A DNA stretch of 64,000 bases from Chitinophaga polysaccharea (GTDB taxonomy: Bacteria; Bacteroidota; Bacteroidia; Chitinophagales; Chitinophagaceae), in the NCBI RefSeq assembly GCF_902150045.1, contig NZ_CABFVU010000001.1, positions 372,001-436,000 on the forward strand, read 5' to 3'. Every line of letters starts with the position of its first letter. Position 1 is the first letter of the stretch. Positions 1 through 8,475 of this stretch are shown in pieces. A program made the translations under genes and the position numbers. The notes under the pieces are model-generated. The model saw nothing but the letters and a program-made list of their open reading frames with translations. It was not told the DNA's origin and ran no database searches.

Positions 1-518
1 CAGTCCTGCATTTTGGCAGAATGACAATAAAGCTGTTGTGTACGAAAAAATTTTCTTTATTTTCGCTCGCTTTCCCATCATTTTGCCAATTGCTTCCAAT
101 TCTTATTCACACGGGCTACATGGATGGAGGCGTTGCACTCACCTTAGCTGTTCGCCATAAACAACTACCAGCCCGACCTTCCTGCGTTCATGTGTTTCTA
201 TGTTTGGCAAAGAGGTATAAAAAAGCTTTGAGACTAATACAGGTAGAAAAGTATAAAAAAAAGTTAAACATATTGAAAAAATGAAAAACACCGTTATATT
301 TGTTGCATATGAGCGCCTTTTATAGTTGTGAACAATGTAACTATAGTGAACCCGTCGAAGACAAAACCAAATCTAAATTTTAAAAACAATTTTTTCCGTT
401 GAAATCCATTTATTAACAATCATAAAAACAACTTCAAAGAAAAAGATTATAACCTAGACATCAACCTCGACAAGTTAACCTAAGCGTTCGTTAAGAGTTT
501 GGTCATTAACCGGCATAA
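1..518. other. Non-coding leader region of the RiPP operon
   Basis: No convincing gene is visible. An 87-codon open frame on the plus strand (21-284) has low-complexity, unrelated-looking sequence and no family features. The second half is strongly AT-rich and carries a good Bacteroidota-type promoter (273-302), which would give the operon a 5' leader of roughly 250 bases. No strong hairpin was seen in that leader. Confidence 0.5.
273..302 (+). promoter_or_regulatory. Bacteroidota-type promoter of the RiPP operon
   Basis: TTG (273-275), 19 bases, then TATATTTG (295-302). This matches the sigma-ABfr consensus TTG-N19-TAnnTTTG fully. It is the only such match seen upstream of the first gene. 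Assigning it as the operon promoter is inference. Confidence 0.45.
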
Positions 519-554
519 ATGAATGTTCATCCCATATTTAATCCGTATATAACT

Positions 555-2750
555 ATGTCCTTTCCTTTCTATAAGCAGTTTGATGCTATGGACTGCGGCC
601 CTACCTGTGTTCGTATGATAGCAAAGTTTTATGGTAGGATGTTCTCGCTTCAACAGCTAAGAGATAAGTGTCAGATAAACAGGGATGGTGTTTCGCTTCG
701 TGGTATCAGTGAAGCTGCCACCCAAATAGGATTTAGAACTGTTTCGATAAAAACGAATCTAGATGTATTGCAAAAAGAACAGGTACTACCATGTATTGTG
801 CACTGGCAACAGAATCATTTTGTGGTTATTCACAAAATAAGCAAAGGAAATGTATGGGTGGCAGATCCGGCAAAGGGTAAAATAAAATATGACAGATCAG
901 ATTTTATCAATGGCTGGGCTATTGAGGAACAAGAGGGCAAGCCCGTGGGCATTGTTTTATTAACGGAACCAACTTTTCGTTTCTTCAATAGTGAATTGAA
1001 TAACGATAAAAACAATAAATTAAATATTCAAAACATTGGTGTTCACTTTTTAAGATACAAGCGGCTCTTTATACGATTGTTATTAAGCTTGCTCGTAGCA
1101 AACCTGCTTCAACTGCTTTTTCCTTTTTTTACACAAGCTGTCGTGGACATAGGCATTGGAACAAAAGATATACAGCTCATTTATCTGCTTTTAATTGGCC
1201 AGTTAATGCTCTATACTGGTAGTACCGTGGTTGATTTCATCCGTGGCTGGATCATGCTGCATATAAGCTCGAGAATAAATATCTCACTGGTATCAGATTT
1301 TCTTGTAAAGTTGATGAAGTTGCCGTTGGCTTATTTCGATGTCAAAATGATGGGAGACATTATGCAACGAATGGGGGACCATAGCCGCATAGAATCCTTT
1401 CTGACAGGGAATGCTATGGGGATGATCTTTTCGGCGTTCAACTTCATTGTATTTGCTTTTATGATTATCATCTATGATGCAAAGCTGTTCTTCATTTTTG
1501 CTGGCGGAAGCCTCCTGTACTTTGCGTGGATATACAGTTTTCTTAACCTACGTCGTAAGCTCGACTTTAAAAGATTTGATGTAGGAGCTAAGAATCAGAG
1601 TACGGTTATTCAGCTGATTCAGGGAATGCAGGAAATTAAAATGAATGATTGTGAGCAGCAGAAAAGATGGGAATGGGAACGGATTCAGGCAAAATTGTTT
1701 CGATTAAATATGCGCTCTCTTTCCCTCGGACAAGTTCAACAAGGAGGCGCCTTCTTTATTAACCAGGTCAAAAATATTTTCATCACATTCTTCTCCGCAA
1801 AAGCTGTTATTGATGGACATCTGACACTGGGAGGTATGATGGCCGTACAATACATTATTGGCCAGTTAAATGGCCCCGTCCAACAATTTATCCAATTCAT
1901 ACAATCATATCAGGATGCGCACATCAGTTTGGAGCGGATTAATGAAATACACAATACTCCGGAGGAAGAAGCTCCCGACAAGCCCCTTACTAATCAGTTG
2001 CCCATCGACAAATCAATCACGCTGCGAGATCTTAGTTATAAATATCCTGGACATGATAATAACTGGGTGCTGGAAAATATTAACATTCATATTCCACATG
2101 GTAAAACCACTGCAATTGTAGGTTTGAGTGGAAGCGGGAAAACCACTTTAATAAAGTTATTACTCAAGTTTTATGATCCCGGAAAAGGTGAGATTTTGAT
2201 TCACCATACACGATTTGAAAACATCAGCCATCGCTTTTGGCGCAGCAGATGTGGAACTGTGCTTCAGGATGGATTTATTTTCTCAGATACTATTGCCAAC
2301 AATATCACAGTTAAAGATGAATACCCGGATCTCAGGAAGCTGGAACATGCTATTCATGTCGCGAATTTACAGGAGTTTGTAGACTCACTCCCTATGGGAT
2401 ACAATAGCAAAATTGGAGCAGAGGGAAACGGCATCAGTCAGGGACAACGTCAGCGGATCCTGATTGCAAGAGCAGTATATAAAGATCCTGAGTATATTTT
2501 CTTTGATGAAGCGACCAATGCCCTCGATGCCATTAACGAAAAATTGATCATACAGAACCTGGATACTTTCTTCAAGGGAAAAACCGTAGTGCTGATAGCT
2601 CACCGGTTAAGTACAGTGCGCCATGCAGATCAGATTATCGTGCTGGAGAAGGGAAGAGTAATTGAATCAGGTACTCATCAGGAACTGATTTCAGCCGCAG
2701 GCAATTATTTTAACCTAGTCAAAAACCAACTGGAAATAAGTCATTCGTAA
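555..2750 (+). CDS. Peptidase-containing (C39) ABC exporter of the RiPP
   Basis: Fused leader peptidase and ABC exporter that cuts double-glycine leaders and pumps the mature peptide across the inner membrane. Numbered from 519, the C39 motif DCGPTC carries the catalytic Cys at 26, with His100 (NHFVV) and Asp116 (ADPAKG) completing the triad. A hydrophobic transmembrane domain follows (about 180-460). The nucleotide-binding domain has Walker A (GLSGSGKTT, about 535), the signature ISQGQRQR (about 637) and Walker B (IFFDEAT, about 658). The frame is open from 519, but I prefer the Met at 555, because family members start a few residues before the FPFYKQ...DCGPTC block. The adaptor follows after 20 bases. 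The GG leader of the peptide at 4560 is the expected substrate. Confidence 0.93.
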   Translation: MSFPFYKQFDAMDCGPTCVRMIAKFYGRMFSLQQLRDKCQINRDGVSLRGISEAATQIGFRTVSIKTNLDVLQKEQVLPCIVHWQQNHFVVIHKISKGNVWVADPAKGKIKYDRSDFINGWAIEEQEGKPVGIVLLTEPTFRFFNSELNNDKNNKLNIQNIGVHFLRYKRLFIRLLLSLLVANLLQLLFPFFTQAVVDIGIGTKDIQLIYLLLIGQLMLYTGSTVVDFIRGWIMLHISSRINISLVSDFLVKLMKLPLAYFDVKMMGDIMQRMGDHSRIESFLTGNAMGMIFSAFNFIVFAFMIIIYDAKLFFIFAGGSLLYFAWIYSFLNLRRKLDFKRFDVGAKNQSTVIQLIQGMQEIKMNDCEQQKRWEWERIQAKLFRLNMRSLSLGQVQQGGAFFINQVKNIFITFFSAKAVIDGHLTLGGMMAVQYIIGQLNGPVQQFIQFIQSYQDAHISLERINEIHNTPEEEAPDKPLTNQLPIDKSITLRDLSYKYPGHDNNWVLENINIHIPHGKTTAIVGLSGSGKTTLIKLLLKFYDPGKGEILIHHTRFENISHRFWRSRCGTVLQDGFIFSDTIANNITVKDEYPDLRKLEHAIHVANLQEFVDSLPMGYNSKIGAEGNGISQGQRQRILIARAVYKDPEYIFFDEATNALDAINEKLIIQNLDTFFKGKTVVLIAHRLSTVRHADQIIVLEKGRVIESGTHQELISAAGNYFNLVKNQLEISHS

Positions 2751-2770
2751 CATTAGAGACACTTTGCACG

Positions 2771-4057
2771 ATGCCGGAAACACTTTCTATCAATAGCGAG
2801 GAATTACACGAGGTACTGGGGCAGGAGCCACGGGGAATTGTCAAATGGAGCGTTATTATTTTCCCCCTGATTATAATCTCTATTGTGGCAGTTGCCTACT
2901 GGGTACAATATGCCGACATTGTAAGCAGTAAAGTAACTATAATGGCTAACAATGCGCCAAAATCCATTGTTGCAAAAATTGATGGAAAAGTACTACAGCT
3001 GCTGGTTAAGGAAAAGACGTTCGTTCATAAAGGGACAATTATAGCCTATATGGAAAGTACAGCTGATCATGCACAAGTAATAAAGCTATCATCGGAACTC
3101 GGTACTGTACTGGAAAATATAAATATGGGACATTGGGAAGTATTGAGTGGCCTGAAAACTGATAGCTATACTCAATTGGGGGAGATGCAGACTTCCTTTC
3201 AGGTATTCATGATGTCATATATACAACTGCAGTCTTATCTTGAGAAAGGATTTTACAGGCAGAAAAAGATAATGCTTTCGGTAGACATTGAGAATAACAT
3301 CCTGTTAAACAAAGGGCTTCATATACAACAATCCATATTTGAAAAGGATTTATTGATCGCCCGACAGGAATTTGCTGTCAAAGAGCAATTATACAAAGAA
3401 AAAGTAATTCCGCTGTTGGAATACAGGCAGGAGGAAAGTAAGCTGCTTAGTAAACAACTTCCCCTGGAAACCATTAAAACGGATATTATCCGTCAAGAAT
3501 CCGCTATTACAGCCAAACAGGAGGAGCTTTTACTACTGGACCAGCAAATCAATCAGCAAGAAAAGATTTTTCTGCAGGCGTTAAGCGCCTTCATAAATGA
3601 AATCACTAAGTGGAAAATGCAGTACCTACTTACTGCACCGGAAAGTGGAGTGCTTACATTTCCGGGCCTGCTGCAGAATAGTCAGGATGTGAAGTCCGGG
3701 CAGGAATTGTGTTATATAGTACCTGACAATAGCGAATACTATGGTGAACTGTCGCTGTCGCAGGAGAGTTTTGGGAAAGTTAAAACAGGGCAAAAAGTGA
3801 TGATAAAACTGTCGGGGTATCCTGCTCAGGAATTCGGCAGACTAACGGGCCACATCAGTTTTATTTCGAATGTTCCAAATAAAGAAAAACAATACATCAC
3901 AAAAGTAATACTCGACGACGGTATGTTAACGGATTACGGCCGCAAACTGGAGTTTAAGAATTCAATGACTGCTGATGCCGATATCATTACAGACAAGTCC
4001 AGGCTGTTGAACAAGCTATTGTATACTTTGAGATATATGTGGAACCGGAAAAGATAG
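2771..4057 (+). CDS. HlyD-family membrane fusion protein
   Basis: Periplasmic adaptor that links the C39 ABC exporter to an outer-membrane channel. It has a short cytoplasmic N-terminus, one transmembrane helix (about residues 24-46), a biotinyl-lipoyl-like hairpin half (SIVAKIDGKVLQLLVKE, about 62-80), a long Gln/Glu/Lys-rich helical region (about 95-285) typical of the adaptor coiled coil, and a second lipoyl half plus beta-barrel (about 290-400). At 428 residues it has normal family length. It starts 20 bases after the exporter, so they are surely co-transcribed. No TolC homologue is in the window, so an outer-membrane partner must be encoded elsewhere. Confidence 0.9.
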   Translation: MPETLSINSEELHEVLGQEPRGIVKWSVIIFPLIIISIVAVAYWVQYADIVSSKVTIMANNAPKSIVAKIDGKVLQLLVKEKTFVHKGTIIAYMESTADHAQVIKLSSELGTVLENINMGHWEVLSGLKTDSYTQLGEMQTSFQVFMMSYIQLQSYLEKGFYRQKKIMLSVDIENNILLNKGLHIQQSIFEKDLLIARQEFAVKEQLYKEKVIPLLEYRQEESKLLSKQLPLETIKTDIIRQESAITAKQEELLLLDQQINQQEKIFLQALSAFINEITKWKMQYLLTAPESGVLTFPGLLQNSQDVKSGQELCYIVPDNSEYYGELSLSQESFGKVKTGQKVMIKLSGYPAQEFGRLTGHISFISNVPNKEKQYITKVILDDGMLTDYGRKLEFKNSMTADADIITDKSRLLNKLLYTLRYMWNRKR

Positions 4058-4089
4058 TGATTAGTAAACCCATTTAATAATTCGCAAAC

Positions 4090-4443
4090 ATGTCCATTAT
4101 CCGTTATTTTAAAAAAATCCAGTTCATCGACATACTTATTCGGAGGAAATCAACCGGCAATCAGACAGATTTTGCAAGAAAAGCCAATATGAGCAAAAGT
4201 ATGTTGAAAGAATACCTGAAAGAAATGAAAGAACTTGGATTTCCCATTAATTTTTGCAAGAAACGACAAACATACTATTATGAAGAAAATGGGAAAATGG
4301 TGGAGAATCTATTTGCCAAGGAACATGAAAGTGTAGATATGACGCAGTATAAAGGAGGCCAAAATAGGCAGTTAAGAAATGATCATGAGTTATATCCCTT
4401 CCAACTATATGAAATTAATCAAAGGCCAATTATAATGGCCTGA
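4090..4443 (+). CDS. Small HTH-domain protein in RiPP operon
   Basis: A 117-residue basic protein. Residues 10-60 look like a winged-helix/HTH segment (QTDFARKANMSKSMLKEYLKE, with a helix-turn-helix rhythm around 27-48), followed by a YYYEENGK wing-like strand. The C-terminal 50 residues are polar and look disordered. It lies between the exporter genes and the precursor gene. A role as local regulator of the precursor is inference. It could act on the 12-bp palindrome at 4465-4476. It could instead be a non-catalytic accessory protein. No family name can be assigned with certainty. Confidence 0.65.
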   Translation: MSIIRYFKKIQFIDILIRRKSTGNQTDFARKANMSKSMLKEYLKEMKELGFPINFCKKRQTYYYEENGKMVENLFAKEHESVDMTQYKGGQNRQLRNDHELYPFQLYEINQRPIIMA

Positions 4444-4464
4444 CAAGGAGTTATTTTGTATACA

Positions 4465-4476
4465 GGAAGCGCTTCC
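4465..4476. promoter_or_regulatory. Perfect palindrome GGAAGCGCTTCC upstream of the precursor gene
   Basis: A 12-bp perfect palindrome lies 22 bases after the HTH gene stop and 84 bases before the precursor start. No T-tract follows, so it is unlikely to be a terminator. It may be an operator for the adjacent HTH protein. Only the palindrome is seen; the role is inferred. Confidence 0.3.
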
Positions 4477-4559
4477 CGAAATACACTAATTAAACGGGTC
4501 TCTGAAAACCGGTTACGCGAAGTAACAAGAGTAAGATCATTTTTAACAATTTTCAAACC

Positions 4560-4799
4560 ATGAAAAAGAAAATAAGCGTTAAGCAATTTGACTACGACTA
4601 TTTCAAGAAAATGGAAATAAACAATTCCAACAGAATTCTGGGTGGAATTGGTACTCAGATTAATAACTGTACCTACAGTTCAGATACCAATACAGCAAAT
4701 AGTGACCGTGGATCAAACCAGAATGGATCTGCTGATGATGCTGGCGGCACAGCTGACGAAACTACCACCGTTCCAGGTCCTCCGGCTATTTTACCATAA
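4560..4799 (+). CDS. GG-leader RiPP precursor peptide
   Basis: A 79-residue precursor. Leader 1-29 starts MKKKISVKQFDYDYFKKM and ends in ILGG (26-29), a double-glycine site for the C39 exporter encoded upstream. The 50-residue core contains 8 Thr, 5 Ser, 5 Asp, 1 Glu and a single Cys (37), no Lys, many Asn and Gly, and a rigid VPGPPAILP tail. Ser/Thr plus Asp/Glu side chains are the usual substrates for ester-forming ATP-grasp ligases. Ser/Thr could also be glycosylated by the transferase at 8476, and Cys37 could be an S-linked site. It sits directly before the ATP-grasp gene, separated by a hairpin. It most resembles grasp-with-spasm A peptides in its setting. I saw no internal core repeat. 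Confidence 0.85.
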   Translation: MKKKISVKQFDYDYFKKMEINNSNRILGGIGTQINNCTYSSDTNTANSDRGSNQNGSADDAGGTADETTTVPGPPAILP

Positions 4800-4849
4800 G
4801 CATATTCCTGCCAAAAAGGAATAGATTTCCAACTAATTTTTAGATGATG

Positions 4850-4872
4850 CCGGCACCTATAACAGGTGCCGG
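4850..4872 (+). terminator. Hairpin between precursor and maturation genes (attenuator)
   Basis: Perfect 9-bp stem CCGGCACCT / AGGTGCCGG with loop ATAAC, followed by an AT-rich stretch (TATATAAT) rather than a clean T-tract. It lies in the 101-base gap between the precursor and the ATP-grasp gene. Such hairpins often reduce read-through or protect the 3' end, so that precursor exceeds enzyme. Its strength here is inferred. Confidence 0.6.
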
Positions 4873-4900
4873 TATATAATATAAGATTCAATCTAATCTG

Positions 4901-5881
4901 ATGATCCTAATTATTTCCCGTGTTGGACATACTGTTAACAAAGTAATGGATTGGTTAAACTATTACAAACAACCGTACATTAGGTTCTCAGATGCCGACA
5001 ATCTCTATGAACTATTGGACATTGAAATCTCAGATCATTCATTCTCTGTTAGAATAAAGAAGGGAAATGTTGATATTGATTTATATAGCATAAATGCTGT
5101 TTGGGTTTGGCATGGGGATATCCGGTTTAAAGGTCTCAGCTTATCGGATGTTTCGCGTATTTCAAAAAAAGAGGAGGTTACCCAAAACCTGCAGTCCCAA
5201 ATAAGAACTGTTTACGGATTTATTGAAAACTATCTAATCTCTAAACGTATTATAGGGCATACTTTCCTTCAGGATGTCAATAAGCTGACGCTATTAAGTT
5301 ATGCAAGGCAAGTGGGGCTGCATATTCCACAAACCTATGTCAGCACCAAGACGTCCCATGTACAACAGCTAACTGAGAATAATGAGCTGATAACAAAATC
5401 AATCCAGCAATCCCCATTCATTCACGATTCAAACGGAAACGTAATACTTAAGGGATATACGACAGAAGTATTTCATGAACAAACAAAGAAGATCGCCCAG
5501 GAGAGACTGTTCCCATCCCTTCTTCAGGAAAAACTAGATAAGAAATATGAGCTTCGTATATTTTATCTTGATGGAAAGTGCTATCCGATGGCAATATTCT
5601 CCCAGCGGGATGAGCAAACAGCCATTGATTTCAGAAAATATAACCATGTAAAACCAAACAGAATGATGAGTTGTTCTATCCCCGATTACCTGGAGAAACA
5701 AATCATCAAACTGATGAAAATGACAGGATTGAACACTGGGTCCCTCGATTTCGTTAAAACCAAGGACAATAAATATGTATTCTTGGAAGTTAACCCAGTA
5801 GGTCAATTCGGATTTGTATCTGAATCTTGTAATTATCAACTGGAAAAATTAATTGCCGAGAAACTTGTATCATACTGCTAA
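4901..5881 (+). CDS. gwsG: Grasp-with-spasm ATP-grasp peptide maturase
   Basis: A 326-residue ATP-grasp ligase of the graspetide (microviridin-like) type. It would use ATP to activate Asp/Glu side chains of the precursor core and join them to Ser/Thr (or Lys) side chains. The N-terminal pre-grasp domain (about 1-120) includes the AVWVWHGDIRF block typical of these maturases. The ATP-grasp fold follows, with YELRIFYLDGKCYPMAIFSQ (about 215-235), Asp283 (SLDFVKT) and Glu296/Asn298 (FLEVNPVGQFG) as the metal/ATP-binding residues. The gene lies just downstream of the precursor and its attenuator-like hairpin, in an operon with a SPASM-domain protein, which is the hallmark of the grasp-with-spasm class. 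Confidence 0.88.
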   Translation: MILIISRVGHTVNKVMDWLNYYKQPYIRFSDADNLYELLDIEISDHSFSVRIKKGNVDIDLYSINAVWVWHGDIRFKGLSLSDVSRISKKEEVTQNLQSQIRTVYGFIENYLISKRIIGHTFLQDVNKLTLLSYARQVGLHIPQTYVSTKTSHVQQLTENNELITKSIQQSPFIHDSNGNVILKGYTTEVFHEQTKKIAQERLFPSLLQEKLDKKYELRIFYLDGKCYPMAIFSQRDEQTAIDFRKYNHVKPNRMMSCSIPDYLEKQIIKLMKMTGLNTGSLDFVKTKDNKYVFLEVNPVGQFGFVSESCNYQLEKLIAEKLVSYC

Positions 5882-5899
5882 TTTTTTAAAAAAATAAAA

Positions 5900-6109
5900 A
5901 TGACAGACATCTATGAATCCAATAGTCATCTGCCCGTACAATATATCATCAATGCAAATGAGGAAGTAAAGGAAGAATATCAGTATAAAGAAGACAGATC
6001 CATTGGAAACATCCTATTACAATTGAGATTTTACAAAAGTGACTTATACCAGACCAACCAATTAATACATGTAGGTCATTGGAAACCATGTTCTAATATA
6101 CATTCCTAA
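5900..6109 (+). CDS. Small hypothetical protein in RiPP operon
   Basis: A 69-residue acidic N-terminus/basic C-terminus protein (YINANEEVKEEYQYKED, then LLQLRFYKSDLYQ) of no family I recognise. It starts 18 bases after the ATP-grasp gene and ends 10 bases before the Tiki-like gene, so spacing supports a real operon gene. It has no GG motif and no signal peptide. It might be a small accessory or recognition protein or a second, unusual substrate. Its one Cys lies near the C-terminus (WKPCSNIHS). Confidence 0.55.
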   Translation: MTDIYESNSHLPVQYIINANEEVKEEYQYKEDRSIGNILLQLRFYKSDLYQTNQLIHVGHWKPCSNIHS

Positions 6110-6119
6110 AACTCATTCT

Positions 6120-7397
6120 ATGAAGCTGGCTGTCCTATTTTTTCTGCTTGTTATGTGGCAGGTACATGACAATTCTCCAACTGGTAACCCCGCTTACGAT
6201 TTTCCGGAAAAAATCATATTCAGGAATGGTTCCGCTTATGGCCATATTAACGCGAATATGAATGCACTATCGGTCTCCGGATATTTTCGGGAAGGCTTGA
6301 AATATGAAGATAGCCTTTTGGGGCTCCCGTCTCCACAGTATATAACCCTGAAAAACGATGAGGTGATAGCGGCCAGAGAATTTATCTTAAGGGAGGCAAA
6401 GAAGTACCGGATACTATTGATAAATGAATCACATAATCATCCTGAACATAGGTTGTTTACAAAATCTTTGCTAAAAGATTTGTTTGACCAGGGGTATAAT
6501 GTGTTTATGGCTGAAGGAATTAAATTTCATAGTGGTCTCGATCAAAGAGGTTATCCCATTAATGAAGACGGGTACTATCTAAGCGAACCTGTTTACGCAT
6601 CAATGATCAGATATGCAAAGCGTATTGGATATAAAGTCAGTGCCTACGAATTTTATTCTGAAAAAAAGGAATGGGACGACAGTATCAGGTTGGATACTTT
6701 TGGGTCGATGAAATATATTGGCTACGAGCCAAAGGATTCGGCCATCATCAGATTCGATAAAAACGGGCCGGTTGAATATATAATGACCACTGTTAGAGAA
6801 GATGGTCAGGCTGCAAATATCTATAATGTCATAAAACAAAACCCCTCATCGAAATTCATTATCCATGTAGGCAATGGGCACCTGGCAGAAGATGGTCCCA
6901 TGATGGGAGCAAAGTTAAAAGAACTTTTGGGAAATGAGGACCTCCTTACCATTGATCAGGTCGCACTTTCCATAAGAAAGGCGATCATCGACACGTTAAC
7001 AAATGATACGATCCGAAGATCATTCGCGTATATTTTAAAAAATAGAGACACCAAAAAAATATTCCATTACTACAATGGAGCCCAAGTAGACTATACTATT
7101 TTTAATGCGGTCATTACAGATTCCATGCTGCGACCTGATTTCCTTTTCAGAGATGTCGAAAAAAGGATCGTATATAACATCAAGGCAGATCAATTAGAAG
7201 ATTGTCCCTGTATGTTTAGCGCCTATTATACAAGTGAACTGGAGAAAGAAAAGAACAAAGCCATTGCCGTAGATGTACTCTATATTAAAAACAAGACTTT
7301 CAATGCACCCTTGCTATTATATAAAGGATCATACACCATTTTAAAGAAGAATAAAACAGGAAAAATACAATCATTTCAAGCGGAAGGTATAAAATAG
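6120..7397 (+). CDS. Exported Tiki/ChaN/EreA-like putative metallohydrolase
   Basis: A 425-residue protein with a short signal-like hydrophobic start (KLAVLFFLLVMWQV). The region 95-275 carries the hallmarks of the Tiki/TraB/EreA/ChaN superfamily: NESHNHPEH (102-110, matching the GExH-type metal site), MAEGI (about 130), and HVGNGHLAED (249-258, matching the GxxH site). Members act as metal-dependent esterases or proteases. The C-terminal 150 residues are unassigned and include a CPCMF segment. It is tightly packed between RiPP genes (10 and 5 bases). I infer a periplasmic role on the peptide: trimming, hydrolysis of ester crosslinks, or self-protection. It could instead be unrelated cargo. 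Confidence 0.65.
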   Translation: MKLAVLFFLLVMWQVHDNSPTGNPAYDFPEKIIFRNGSAYGHINANMNALSVSGYFREGLKYEDSLLGLPSPQYITLKNDEVIAAREFILREAKKYRILLINESHNHPEHRLFTKSLLKDLFDQGYNVFMAEGIKFHSGLDQRGYPINEDGYYLSEPVYASMIRYAKRIGYKVSAYEFYSEKKEWDDSIRLDTFGSMKYIGYEPKDSAIIRFDKNGPVEYIMTTVREDGQAANIYNVIKQNPSSKFIIHVGNGHLAEDGPMMGAKLKELLGNEDLLTIDQVALSIRKAIIDTLTNDTIRRSFAYILKNRDTKKIFHYYNGAQVDYTIFNAVITDSMLRPDFLFRDVEKRIVYNIKADQLEDCPCMFSAYYTSELEKEKNKAIAVDVLYIKNKTFNAPLLLYKGSYTILKKNKTGKIQSFQAEGIK

Positions 7398-7402
7398 TTA
7401 TT

Positions 7403-8440
7403 ATGAGATTTGAAGGAAAAACGCACTACTTATTTCCAACCAATTGTTTTATTGTGGATGGTGCAGAAAGATCACTGATATATGATCTTCACCGAAACAA
7501 TTATGATATTATTCCATTGGAGCTCTCTGCTGCTCTGAAACAATGTGGCTCCGGGAACTTTGAAGAGTTATTTAGTCACCTGCCGGAAGAGGATCTCGAC
7601 TTCTATCAACCGTTCATAGTTAACCTCATTGAAATGGATTATCTGATACCTATTGATGAGAAGGAGATAGAATTCTTTGACCCTATGTCTACAGAATGGC
7701 ATTATCCATATCACTTGTCGACTGCGATTATTGAATATTCATCAGATTCTCCTTTCAGTCTGAAGGATGTTTTAGCAAGAATCGATAAGGTAAATTGCCC
7801 TGCTGTAGAGATCAGATTTACTGAGGCATACGATCTGGAATTTTATAAGGAATTATGCGGCATTTTTAATGGGATGTGCTTCCGGCATATGGACTTGCTG
7901 ATTCAATACAAAGAGGGGCAAGAAGCCGATTTCATGGTTGCATTAAAAAATATCCATCCGATACTGTTTTCTATTACACAATATCAAGCCCCGAAAGATG
8001 AAGTAGTTAATAATTCCGAATCTCAATATATAGGACTGAAAAGGACAACCAGAAGTTATGATGAAATTGTTAATAATCATAGTGTCCTCTCCAGGAACTT
8101 CTATATTAATAGGGAATTTTATACTGAATCTCTCCATCATAATTCCTTTTTCAATGGTAAAATAGCCATCTTAAAGAATGGAATGATAAAAAATGGCACC
8201 AATAGTTTTCGCTCTTTTGGAAATATACTGGAAACAGATCTGAGTAATATACACAACAATGAAATTTTTACTGAATTATGGGGCTTGTCCAAGGACAAAA
8301 TCGAAATCTGTAGAGACTGTGAGTATCGGTATATGTGTATGGATTCCAGAATACCTATTTTAAATTCTGAAAATAAGTGGGTCTATGAAGAGAAATGTAA
8401 TTATGATCCATATACCTGTAAATGGAATACTGAGCATTGA
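7403..8440 (+). CDS. gwsS: Grasp-with-spasm SPASM-domain peptide maturase
   Basis: A 345-residue protein with a C-terminal SPASM domain: Cys303-x2-Cys306-x5-Cys312-x3-Asp-x-Arg (CRDCEYRYMCMDSR), then Cys332 and Cys339 (CNYDPYTC). These would bind an auxiliary iron-sulfur cluster. The body resembles a radical-SAM-like barrel in the grasp-with-spasm family, but no CxxxCxxC SAM-cluster motif is present in the first 300 residues. The protein may therefore be a pseudo-radical-SAM protein that binds and presents the peptide rather than performing radical chemistry. It follows the Tiki-like gene by 5 bases and precedes the glycosyltransferase by 35. Confidence 0.85.
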   Translation: MRFEGKTHYLFPTNCFIVDGAERSLIYDLHRNNYDIIPLELSAALKQCGSGNFEELFSHLPEEDLDFYQPFIVNLIEMDYLIPIDEKEIEFFDPMSTEWHYPYHLSTAIIEYSSDSPFSLKDVLARIDKVNCPAVEIRFTEAYDLEFYKELCGIFNGMCFRHMDLLIQYKEGQEADFMVALKNIHPILFSITQYQAPKDEVVNNSESQYIGLKRTTRSYDEIVNNHSVLSRNFYINREFYTESLHHNSFFNGKIAILKNGMIKNGTNSFRSFGNILETDLSNIHNNEIFTELWGLSKDKIEICRDCEYRYMCMDSRIPILNSENKWVYEEKCNYDPYTCKWNTEH

Positions 8441-8475
8441 ATTAAGCAGTCGTTTTTCCTATAATAACCACTCAG

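Noticed and set aside
21..284. 87-codon open frame at the left edge
   Set aside because: Low-complexity composition, no family features, and it lies upstream of a promoter in non-coding-looking sequence.
4642..4824. 60-codon frame overlapping the RiPP precursor
   Set aside because: Out-of-frame shadow of the precursor gene; it lacks a GG leader and has no spacing of its own in the operon.
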